Below are positions 1 through 5,229 of a DNA stretch of 5,229 nt, piece after piece; positions within the stretch are counted from its first letter, which is position 1, and each line of letters begins with the position of its first letter. Location of the stretch: NCBI GenBank assembly GCA_026786335.1, contig JAJAYG010000104.1:1-5229 (forward strand). The letters run 5' to 3'. Position numbers and translations under genes: made by a program. The notes under the pieces were generated by a model. It was not told the origin of the DNA, did no database searches, and saw only the letters and a program-made list of their open reading frames with translations. The DNA comes from Chitinophagales bacterium. Lineage in GTDB: Bacteria > Bacteroidota > Bacteroidia > Chitinophagales > UBA10324.

Positions 1-18
1 GTAATTCAAATTTCAGCT

Positions 19-375
19 ATGGAAGTATTAGAAAATGCAACGCTTGTTCACCCGGTAAAATTTACCGATAATGCAATTAAAGAGATCAGTCGACTTTTGA
101 TTGCCGAAAATGTACCTGCTGAAAATGCTTTGCGGGTTGGTGTAAAAGGAGGCGGTTGTTCGGGAATGACTTATGTACTTGGATTTGCTGCTAAGCAAGA
201 CGGCGATCAGGAATTAATAATTGATGGCGTAAAAGTTTTCTTAAATAAATCTCACGAACTTTATTTGTTCGGGATGCAGATAGATTTTCAAAGCGGGTTA
301 AACTCCAGAGGATTTGTTTTTGAAAACCCCAATGCAAAAACTACTTGCGGCTGCGGAACTTCTTTTTCAGCTTAG
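19..375 (+). CDS. A-type iron-sulfur cluster carrier protein (HesB/IscA/SufA/ErpA family)
   Basis: This 118-residue cytosolic protein belongs to the family that accepts nascent Fe-S clusters or iron and delivers them to apo-enzymes. The three family ligand cysteines are present: Cys47 in GGGCSGMTY and Cys110 and Cys112 in the C-terminal TTCGCGTSF, matching C35, C99 and C101 of E. coli IscA. The segments GLNSRGFVFENPNA and LFGMQIDF are also typical. The length is about 10 residues more than E. coli IscA because of a short N-terminal extension (MEVLENATLVHP). The start at 19 is the only ATG before the conserved domain; the preceding AAATTTCAGCT has no Shine-Dalgarno motif, which is normal in Bacteroidota. 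In this phylum such genes often lie near SUF assembly genes, but only 18 bases upstream are visible, so an operon cannot be judged. IscA, SufA and ErpA cannot be told apart from sequence alone, so no symbol is given. Confidence 0.95.
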   Translation: MEVLENATLVHPVKFTDNAIKEISRLLIAENVPAENALRVGVKGGGCSGMTYVLGFAAKQDGDQELIIDGVKVFLNKSHELYLFGMQIDFQSGLNSRGFVFENPNAKTTCGCGTSFSA

Positions 376-386
376 TCTTTATCTTT

Positions 387-767
387 TTAAGAAAAATAAT
401 CTGCTTTGATCTCCTGCATGGCTGCAAGCACTTCAATTCTAAATGCACTAAACTTCAATAATATTTCCTGATTCACATCATCAGTTACAGCCAAAAAATG
501 CATGGCAGTTATAAACTCAGCAGGATCGGTAATACCGAGCATGGCAACATTTGCTTTCATTTTATGGGTAGCTTCTTTTGCCGAGAATACATTATTACTG
601 TGCAAATGCTCTCCAATTGTTGCAATGTCTTTAGGTGTTTCCTGCAAATACAATTTAAGTATTATTTGCATGGATGAAACATCGTTGCCATAATAATCTT
701 TAAGAAACTCGAGGTTGTAATGTTTGTGCAAGTGTCTTGTTCTTTGGTGTGTACGGACTGCAATCAT
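387..767 (-). CDS. Stand-alone Hpt (histidine phosphotransfer) domain protein
   Basis: This 126-residue protein is almost entirely one Hpt domain, a four-helix bundle that relays phosphate between receiver domains of hybrid histidine kinases and response regulators. The domain starts at about residue 17 with YNLEFLKDYYGND, followed by a helix ILKLYLQETPKDIATI. The phosphoacceptor is His68 in EATHKMKANVAMLGI, which matches the family pattern HxxK followed by a small residue and later LG. Ala72 sits where many Hpt proteins have Gly. There is no receiver, kinase or membrane segment. The first 16 residues are basic and His-rich (RTHQRTRHLHKH) and may be a tail or a slightly early start. An in-frame TGA lies at 777-779, so ATG at 767 is the only upstream ATG; the next is Met33, inside the domain. 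It follows the gene at 864-2747 on the same strand after 96 bp and converges with the Fe-S carrier gene 11 bp away. No kinase or regulator gene is adjacent, so its partners are unknown. Confidence 0.85.
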   Translation of the reverse strand: MIAVRTHQRTRHLHKHYNLEFLKDYYGNDVSSMQIILKLYLQETPKDIATIGEHLHSNNVFSAKEATHKMKANVAMLGITDPAEFITAMHFLAVTDDVNQEILLKFSAFRIEVLAAMQEIKADYFS

Positions 768-863
768 ATTGTGTTTTCACCGAAGATGCAGTTACAATTA
801 TTCTTCAAAAGTGAAAACTTCTTCTATTGTTCACAGATAAAAATATTTTGGATAGAAAAATAT

Positions 864-2747
864 TCACTCTATCAGCAGCTTGTTTACATATTTTTCTCCT
901 TTAGCCTCGGTAATTTCAATTGAATAAATACCCTGTGGAATTTTGGCGAGAGAAATTTGAGTACGAAAATTTTGTATTGAATACGAGTTCATTTCCTTAC
1001 CCAAAAAATTATAAAGTGTAATTATTGCAGGCAATTGGCCGCTTGAAATAATATTTACAAAATCGTGTGCAGGGTTAGGGAAGAACTGAAATGGTGACTG
1101 CAAAATTTCATTCACACCCGTGAGTAAATTGATTTGCTCAATGTAAGTGCTGTCGCATCCGTTTTCATTGGTAACAGTAAGAATTACCCAATACATTCCA
1201 AAACTTGAATAGGTGTGAACCGGATTTATATCGGAAGTATTTTCAATTGAGCCATCACCAAAATTCCAATTGATTAATTGCACCGTAATGCCGGGATCGA
1301 GTACAAAATTTACGGTTGTTTCTGTAGTCGAATACGTGAAATGAACGGGAGGTTTTGAGTCAATACTTAATGCCTGATCAACTGAATTATTGCACAAAGA
1401 AAGTGTGACCACATGTTCGCCTGCTGCTGAGAAATAGTAAGATGAATTTGTTTGGTCAGAAAAACTATTGCCGTCCAATTTCCAATCGAATGAACCAGAA
1501 CTCACAGTGTTGTTTGTGAAGATGATGGTTTCATCTATGCAAGCAGGATTCTGACTTACTGTAAAACTCAGGTTTTGTGAACAGGGAATTTTTCCTAATG
1601 AATCAACTACAGCGATGTAAGCATCGGTATTTGCAATTCCAAAACCATCTGTTTCACCGGCGATTAATAAATTTCCATTGGGGAAAACAGTAGTTGCAAA
1701 TGCAACATCATTGGTGGTGCTTCCTAAATGTTGCGACCAAAGTGTATCACCGCTTTCATCAACACGAATCAGCAGCATCTCACTTCCTTTTTGCAAATCA
1801 TTTGTATAACCCGCAATCACAAAACCTCCCGAAGAACTTTTTTCTAAACTAAATGCATAATCACCTTCATGAGTGCCGGGAAAATATTTAACTGCATTAT
1901 TTCCCATTGCATCGGTCTTGATTAAAACAATGCCACTTGAATCGGGCTCGGTTTCCTGGTAGCCAAGAATCCAAAGATTTTGATTTCCATCTTCCTGAAT
2001 ATCCCAGCCAATATCATCATGTATTCCACCATAGTTATGCGCCCACTGCAAATCCAAATCGCTGTTCACTTTCACCACATAAATATCGTAGCCGGGCGTT
2101 CCGGTATTGGTGTACCCAACCATTGCAAATCCACCATCAGAAGTTTGAATAATTCCATTTGCAATTTCATTTGCCGTACCGCCGTAATGATTGTCTTTTA
2201 TAAAATTTCCGTTCTCATCGGTTTTCACTGCATAAAAATCGGAGCCGCCGAAAGTGAATGAGTTGGTTCCTCCACCTAAAATAATTTGGTTAGAAGAATT
2301 GATAAGTGCATCAAAACAATAATCGGTTCCGGCGCCGCCATAAAATTTCTCCCACAATTTATTTCCAATCAAATCATACTGCACCAAATAATAATCATTG
2401 GTGATGGGTGAAACCGGAACATTGATGCCCGCAACTAAATAACCTTGCGAATTTTCCATCACTTTGTTTGCTTCATCGTTGTAGATAGAACCAAAATTCC
2501 GGGTCCATAAAGTATCTCCGCTGCTGCTCAACTTTACCACATAACCATCTGTATTGAGCGGATCGCCCAAACCGAAACTCTTAGTATCGCCGCAGGTAAG
2601 TATGCCGCCATCACTTGTTACTATGGCTGATTGAAATTTTTCAGTATTCAACCCACCATAAACTTTTTCAAAGCCAGATTGTGCAATTGCATTGGAAATA
2701 AAAAACGAAAAGTGAATAGCGAAAAGTGAAACAATAATTTTATTCAT
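864..2747 (-). CDS. Secreted seven-repeat propeller and PKD protein with T9SS C-terminal sorting domain
   Basis: This 627-residue protein is probably exported by the Sec pathway and then secreted or anchored at the cell surface by the type IX system. Residues 1-22 form a signal peptide (MNKIIVSLFAIHF, cleavage likely after AIA before Gln23). Residues 25-388 hold seven repeats of about 50-57 residues with the pattern YGG-x-DE-A-x-x-DGG-(F/Y)-(V/L)-x-GYT-x(10)-D-(Y/I)-(Y/L)-V-x-K-x-(D/N)-x-x-G-x-x-LW, starting near residues 25, 82, 133, 184, 236, 286 and 338; these suggest a seven-bladed beta-propeller. Residues 389-463 resemble a degenerate PKD or Ig-like domain. Residues 466-540 are a PKD domain with WNFGDGS (493-499) and HTYSSFGMY. 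Residues 553-627 are the sorting domain, with FFPNPAHDFVNI, LYNFLGKEM, IPQGIYSIEI and a final KLLIE. It has no catalytic motif I can recognise, and the ligand is unknown. It is divergent from fumC across a 74-bp gap. Confidence 0.92.
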   Translation of the reverse strand: MNKIIVSLFAIHFSFFISNAIAQSGFEKVYGGLNTEKFQSAIVTSDGGILTCGDTKSFGLGDPLNTDGYVVKLSSSGDTLWTRNFGSIYNDEANKVMENSQGYLVAGINVPVSPITNDYYLVQYDLIGNKLWEKFYGGAGTDYCFDALINSSNQIILGGGTNSFTFGGSDFYAVKTDENGNFIKDNHYGGTANEIANGIIQTSDGGFAMVGYTNTGTPGYDIYVVKVNSDLDLQWAHNYGGIHDDIGWDIQEDGNQNLWILGYQETEPDSSGIVLIKTDAMGNNAVKYFPGTHEGDYAFSLEKSSSGGFVIAGYTNDLQKGSEMLLIRVDESGDTLWSQHLGSTTNDVAFATTVFPNGNLLIAGETDGFGIANTDAYIAVVDSLGKIPCSQNLSFTVSQNPACIDETIIFTNNTVSSGSFDWKLDGNSFSDQTNSSYYFSAAGEHVVTLSLCNNSVDQALSIDSKPPVHFTYSTTETTVNFVLDPGITVQLINWNFGDGSIENTSDINPVHTYSSFGMYWVILTVTNENGCDSTYIEQINLLTGVNEILQSPFQFFPNPAHDFVNIISSGQLPAIITLYNFLGKEMNSYSIQNFRTQISLAKIPQGIYSIEITEAKGEKYVNKLLIE

Positions 2748-2752
2748 CGAGA

Positions 2753-2760
2753 TAAAAGTA
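2753..2760 (-). promoter_or_regulatory. Possible -7 promoter element for the gene at 864-2747
   Basis: Read on the minus strand this is TACTTTTA, close to the Bacteroidota sigma-A -7 consensus TAnnTTTG with only the last base different. It ends 5 bases before the ATG, so transcription would start at or beside the start codon, giving a leaderless or nearly leaderless message. No clear TTG box is seen at -33. Such AT-rich matches are common by chance, so this is a weak call. Confidence 0.2.
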
Positions 2761-2795
2761 TAAAATGATCGGTAACTGCATCTTAATTGTTCCGT

Positions 2796-2809
2796 CTGTA
2801 ATTTTACAG
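2796..2809. promoter_or_regulatory. Perfect palindrome CTGTAA-TT-TTACAG, candidate operator upstream of fumC
   Basis: Six-base arms (2796-2801 and 2804-2809) are exactly complementary around a two-base centre. The site lies in the 74-bp divergent gap, 12 bases before the fumC start codon. It contains TAATTTTA at 2799-2806, which matches the Bacteroidota -7 consensus TAnnTTTG except for the final base. A dimeric regulator bound here would cover a fumC promoter and could also affect the divergent gene. No convincing -33 TTG partner is visible. A chance palindrome is possible in such AT-rich DNA. Confidence 0.25.
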
Positions 2810-2821
2810 CAAATAATTATT

Positions 2822-4219
2822 ATGGAGTACAGAATTGAAAAAGACACGCTGGGAAAAGTAAATGTGCCTGCCGATAAATACTGGGGCGCGCAAACACAAC
2901 GCTCCATAGAAAATTTTAAAATTGCTGAGGACATCAACAGAATGCCAAAAGAAATCATCGCCGCATTTGCCATTCTGAAAAAAGCTGCTGCACTCACGAA
3001 TCTTGAATTAGGAATTCTTGAAAAAGAAAAATGCGATTTGATTGGGAATGTTTGTGATGAAATTCTGGAAGGGAAATTAGATGATCAGTTTCCGCTCGTG
3101 GTGTGGCAAACCGGCAGCGGTACGCAGAGTAACATGAACATGAATGAAGTGATTGCCAATCGCGCACATGTGATCAATGGGGGAAATTTGATGGATGAAA
3201 AAAAATTCCTTGCTGCCAATGATGATGTAAACAAATCGCAATCATCGAATGATACTTTTCCCACTGCAATGCACATTGCTGCTTACAAAATTTTGATTGA
3301 GACTACATTGCCCGGCATTAGAAAACTCCGCGACACACTTGCTTTTAAGTCGAAAGAATTTATGAATGTGGTAAAAATCGGGCGAACGCATTTTATGGAT
3401 GCAACACCATTAACTGTCGGTCAGGAATTATCGGGTTATGTATCACAACTCAATCATGGCATTAAAGCAATTGAAAATACTTTGGCTCACCTGAGTGAAC
3501 TTGCATTGGGCGGCACTGCAGTGGGAACGGGTTTAAATGCGCCGAAAGGTTATGATGAAAAAGTTGCGAAACAAATTTCTGAACTCACTTCACTTCCCTT
3601 TATTACAGCAGAAAATAAATTTGAATCACTTGCTGCCCACGATGCAATTGTTGAAGCTCACGGTGCATTAAAAACTGTTGCAGTGAGTTTGATGAAAATT
3701 GGAAATGATGTTCGCATGCTGTCATCCGGTCCTCGTGCGGGAATAGGTGAACTTTATATTCCCGATAATGAGCCCGGCTCTTCGATTATGCCGGGAAAAG
3801 TAAACCCAACACAATGTGAAGCAATGACAATGGTGGCTGCACAGGTTTTGGGAAATGATGTTGCCATAAACATCGGCGGCAGCATGGGGCATTTTGAACT
3901 GAATGTTTTTAAGCCGATGATGATTTATAACTTTTTGCATTCGGCAAGATTGATTGGTGATGTGTGTGTTTCATTCAATGATAAATGCGCCATTGGTATT
4001 GAACCGCTTTATGACAACATTAAAAAACACGTGAGCAATTCTCTTATGCTCGTAACAGCACTCAATACAAAAATCGGTTATTACAAATCTGCTGAGATTG
4101 CACAGAAGGCACACAAAGAAAATAAGACGTTGAAAGAAACTGCTGTTGAACTCGGCTATGTAACCGCAGAGCAATTTGATGAATGGGTGAAGCCTGAAGA
4201 GATGGTGGGGAATCTTTGA
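2822..4219 (+). CDS. fumC: Fumarate hydratase class II (fumarase C)
   Basis: Class II fumarase catalyses the reversible hydration of fumarate to L-malate in the TCA cycle. It is a cytosolic homotetramer without an iron-sulfur cluster. From ATG 2822 the product has 465 residues, close to the 467 of E. coli FumC, and aligns with it nearly end to end. Visible motifs are [14 protein letters not shown] (15-28), [15 protein letters not shown] (95-109), [12 protein letters not shown] (133-144), [12 protein letters not shown] (187-198) and the signature [15 protein letters not shown] (319-333). His190, Ser320, Lys326 and Asn328 correspond to E. coli His188, Ser318, Lys324 and Asn326. [10 protein letters not shown] separates it from aspartase, which has PAKVNPVIPE. 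The frame is open to an ATG at 2765, but the 19 added residues are a hydrophobic stretch absent from the family, so I start at 2822. The leader is AT-rich with no Shine-Dalgarno motif. It is transcribed divergently from the upstream gene and appears to be a single-gene unit. Confidence 0.97.
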   Translation: MEYRIEKDTLGKVNVPADKYWGAQTQRSIENFKIAEDINRMPKEIIAAFAILKKAAALTNLELGILEKEKCDLIGNVCDEILEGKLDDQFPLVVWQTGSGTQSNMNMNEVIANRAHVINGGNLMDEKKFLAANDDVNKSQSSNDTFPTAMHIAAYKILIETTLPGIRKLRDTLAFKSKEFMNVVKIGRTHFMDATPLTVGQELSGYVSQLNHGIKAIENTLAHLSELALGGTAVGTGLNAPKGYDEKVAKQISELTSLPFITAENKFESLAAHDAIVEAHGALKTVAVSLMKIGNDVRMLSSGPRAGIGELYIPDNEPGSSIMPGKVNPTQCEAMTMVAAQVLGNDVAINIGGSMGHFELNVFKPMMIYNFLHSARLIGDVCVSFNDKCAIGIEPLYDNIKKHVSNSLMLVTALNTKIGYYKSAEIAQKAHKENKTLKETAVELGYVTAEQFDEWVKPEEMVGNL

Positions 4220-4241
4220 TGTGTGATCTTTAATCTTTGAT
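4211..4241. repeat. Short direct repeat AATCTTTGAT at the fumC stop codon
   Basis: The 10-mer AATCTTTGAT occurs at 4211-4220, containing the fumC TGA stop, and again at 4232-4241 in the gap. The copies start 21 bases apart, and a third related ATCTTTAA lies between them. This looks like a small local duplication or slippage product; no function is evident. Confidence 0.4.
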
Positions 4242-4258
4242 CTGCAATTGTGTTGCAG
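4242..4258. terminator. Possible weak bidirectional terminator hairpin between convergent genes
   Basis: CTGCAA (4242-4247) and TTGCAG (4253-4258) can pair as a 6-bp stem with a 5-base loop, TTGTG. It sits in the 42-bp gap between two converging genes, 23 bases after the fumC stop and 3 bases past the stop of the opposing gene, where a shared terminator would be expected. The stem is short and no strong T run follows on either strand, so termination may be weak or rely on another mechanism. Confidence 0.3.
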
Positions 4259-4261
4259 CTT

Positions 4262-5110
4262 CTATTTCGAAATCAAAACTTTCTTTACTTCAATCAATTC
4301 TCCTTCTTTCCAAAGCTGGCAGAAGATGATGTTGTTTGAAGATAATTTCTCCACTGGAATTTGCAATGGCTTGCCGCTTTCAATTTCTTCACTCCATAAA
4401 TTTCTTCCAAGCACATCTGTGATTTCTATTTGGGCTGAAGAAAAATTGGGGGATGTGAAATTGATGGTGAGGAAATCGGTGGCGGGGTTGGGGGAGAGTG
4501 AAAATGAGTATTTCAGAGTTAATTTTGAAACACCAGATAATACTGAATCACAATAAAAATCATCATCTGCAGAGTACATAGAGTAAAGCCATTCACCATT
4601 TTTTCGATAACAATACAATTCTGAACCACATTCAAAATGATCATTGAATGATCCAAATAATCCAATCTTGAATCCAATGCCTTCAATTACATCATCACTG
4701 CCAAATTGAAATCGTCTTCTCCATTCTCCATTAAGTAATTGAATAGAATCAATACAACAAAGTACTTTATCTCCATAAAGAAAATGCATAGTGTCACCAG
4801 GAACGAGAGAAAAATCGTACAATAAATATTCAGGATCATTATAATAGTAATCGTAACCATAATATGGTGGGGTTAAATAAGCGCAATATCCAAGTTCACC
4901 ATAAAACCACCAGAACCATACTTTTTTCAATGAATCTTCTCTTATAAAACCAACGATGCTTGGGTATACATTGACATTGGTTTGGGTAACTACCCCGTCA
5001 CAGTTTATTCCTGAATAAGTTTTTTGATACCATACTGTTCTATAATGATAATTCTCAAATCCGAAAAAAGGCAATGTTGTATCATTTCCTAAATAGAATT
5101 TTTCTCCCAC
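4262..5110 (-). CDS. T9SS C-terminal sorting-domain protein with missing or frameshifted N-terminus
   Basis: The readable product is 282 residues from a GTG at 5110. Residues 203-282 form a type IX sorting domain with FSLSPNPATDFLTINF, IEITDVLGRNLWSEEI and a final KKVLISK, so the mature protein should be secreted or surface attached. The body (1-190) resembles a family of uncharacterised Bacteroidota secreted proteins, with FIREDSLKKVWF (55-66), YLLYDFSLVPGDT (95-107), LNGEWRRRF (126-134) and IEGIGFKIGLF (142-152). It has eight cysteines and a very Tyr-rich stretch at 75-98. Its function is unknown. The start is unsatisfactory: no signal peptide precedes the body, no ATG exists in frame, and the frame is closed by TGA at 5171-5173. 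A sorting-domain protein without an export signal should not reach the type IX machinery, so the gene is probably 5'-truncated, frameshifted near 5110, or interrupted by a sequence junction. The true start may also lie further right, in another frame. It converges with fumC across 42 bp. Confidence 0.72.
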   Translation of the reverse strand: MGEKFYLGNDTTLPFFGFENYHYRTVWYQKTYSGINCDGVVTQTNVNVYPSIVGFIREDSLKKVWFWWFYGELGYCAYLTPPYYGYDYYYNDPEYLLYDFSLVPGDTMHFLYGDKVLCCIDSIQLLNGEWRRRFQFGSDDVIEGIGFKIGLFGSFNDHFECGSELYCYRKNGEWLYSMYSADDDFYCDSVLSGVSKLTLKYSFSLSPNPATDFLTINFTSPNFSSAQIEITDVLGRNLWSEEIESGKPLQIPVEKLSSNNIIFCQLWKEGELIEVKKVLISK

Positions 5111-5229
5111 AAATTGGCAATAAAAAAGACAACCAAATGGATTGGAGTCGCAATGCCCCTCTATTTGACTTCATACAGCCCTCGAATCCACCAGCGGATG
5201 ATACTGCTGCGCCCTCGAAGTAAAAGTTA
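5111..5229. other. Unassigned right-hand tail with base composition shift
   Basis: No complete gene can be supported here. Bases 5141-5220 contain 43 G or C in 80 (54%), whereas 5041-5100 contain 15 in 60 (25%), so composition changes abruptly about 30-40 bases upstream of the last gene. The frame of that gene is closed by TGA at 5171-5173. A different minus-strand frame has ATG at 5172-5174 and runs 30 codons to a TGA at 5082-5084; it starts MKSNRGALR and continues with the hydrophobic SIWLSFLLP, which is signal-peptide-like. The region could be the frameshifted 5' end of the gene, a dispersed repeat, or the edge of an inserted element. Confidence 0.4.
5178..5219. repeat. 9-bp direct repeat GCCCTCGAA in the right-hand tail
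   Basis: GCCCTCGAA occurs at 5178-5186 and 5211-5219, with starts 33 bases apart, inside the GC-richer segment. The second copy lies 10 bases from the window edge. It may be part of a dispersed repeat unit or coincidental. Confidence 0.35.

Noticed and set aside
383..397. TTTTT-AAG-AAAAA hairpin between the Fe-S carrier and Hpt genes as a terminator
   Set aside because: The stem is five A-T pairs only, overlaps the Hpt stop codon and would be too unstable to call a terminator.
502..923. Plus-strand open frames antisense to the Hpt gene and running into the neighbouring gene
   Set aside because: The Hpt frame has a recognisable motif and the antisense translations do not.
1937..2261. Two overlapping plus-strand open frames inside the propeller gene
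   Set aside because: They are antisense to well-supported repeat coding sequence and their translations show no domain.
2765..2821. Hydrophobic 19-residue N-terminal extension of fumarase as a possible targeting sequence
   Set aside because: FumC proteins start at the position matching Met at 2822, giving a normal 465-residue enzyme. The upstream codons overlap the promoter region and palindrome and look like untranslated sequence that happens to be open.
2740..2997. 85-codon minus-strand open frame across the fumC start
   Set aside because: It overlaps the start of the 864-2747 gene and lies antisense to conserved fumC codons; its translation shows no family features.
3722..4174. Minus-strand open frames within fumC
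   Set aside because: They lie opposite highly conserved fumarase codons and have no recognisable content.
4446..4498. G-rich run as a possible G-quadruplex
   Set aside because: Only three runs of three or more G are present, widely and unevenly spaced. The bases encode the conserved SPNPATDFLTINF part of the sorting domain on the other strand, which explains them.
4248..4556. 102-codon plus-strand open frame near the end of fumC
   Set aside because: It is antisense to the T9SS sorting domain coding region, which has clear motifs such as SPNPATDF.
5111..5229. tRNA, CRISPR or transposase remnant at the right edge
   Set aside because: CGAATCC resembles part of a tRNA T-loop but no cloverleaf can be built, there is no regular repeat-spacer pattern, and no transposase motif is seen in any frame of the 119 bases.

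Overview
The window is an AT-rich stretch of chromosome from a member of the Bacteroidota. The main evidence is two secreted proteins ending in the type IX secretion system (T9SS) C-terminal sorting domain. Leaders without Shine-Dalgarno sequences, a PKD domain and a Bacteroidota-style A-type Fe-S protein agree with this. A genus cannot be named from the sequence alone; a gliding or free-living environmental lineage is a reasonable guess.

Layout, left to right. (1) 19-375, plus strand: an A-type (HesB/IscA/SufA/ErpA) iron-sulfur carrier with all three cluster-ligand cysteines. (2) 387-767, minus strand, converging on it with an 11-bp gap: a stand-alone histidine phosphotransfer (Hpt) domain protein. 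(3) 864-2747, minus strand: a 627-residue secreted protein with a signal peptide, seven propeller-type repeats, a degenerate and then a canonical PKD-like domain, and a T9SS sorting domain. (4) 2822-4219, plus strand and divergent from (3): class II fumarase FumC, full length with an intact active site. (5) 4262-5110, minus strand and convergent with fumC: a second T9SS sorting-domain protein whose N-terminus and signal peptide are missing or frameshifted. (6) 5111-5229: a GC-richer tail with in-frame stops and a short direct repeat, for which I cannot assign a gene.

The genes do not form an obvious pathway. The Fe-S carrier and fumarase are housekeeping functions; class II fumarase has no Fe-S cluster, so the two are not linked in that way. 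The two sorting-domain proteins are accessory surface or secreted cargo. The Hpt protein would act in a multistep phosphorelay whose kinase and regulator lie elsewhere. All coding genes except the last look intact.

I do not see an undescribed multi-gene system here. The points most worth a second look are the broken 5' end of the last gene with its compositional shift, the orphan Hpt protein, and a perfect 6-bp-arm palindrome over a possible promoter between the 864-2747 gene and fumC.
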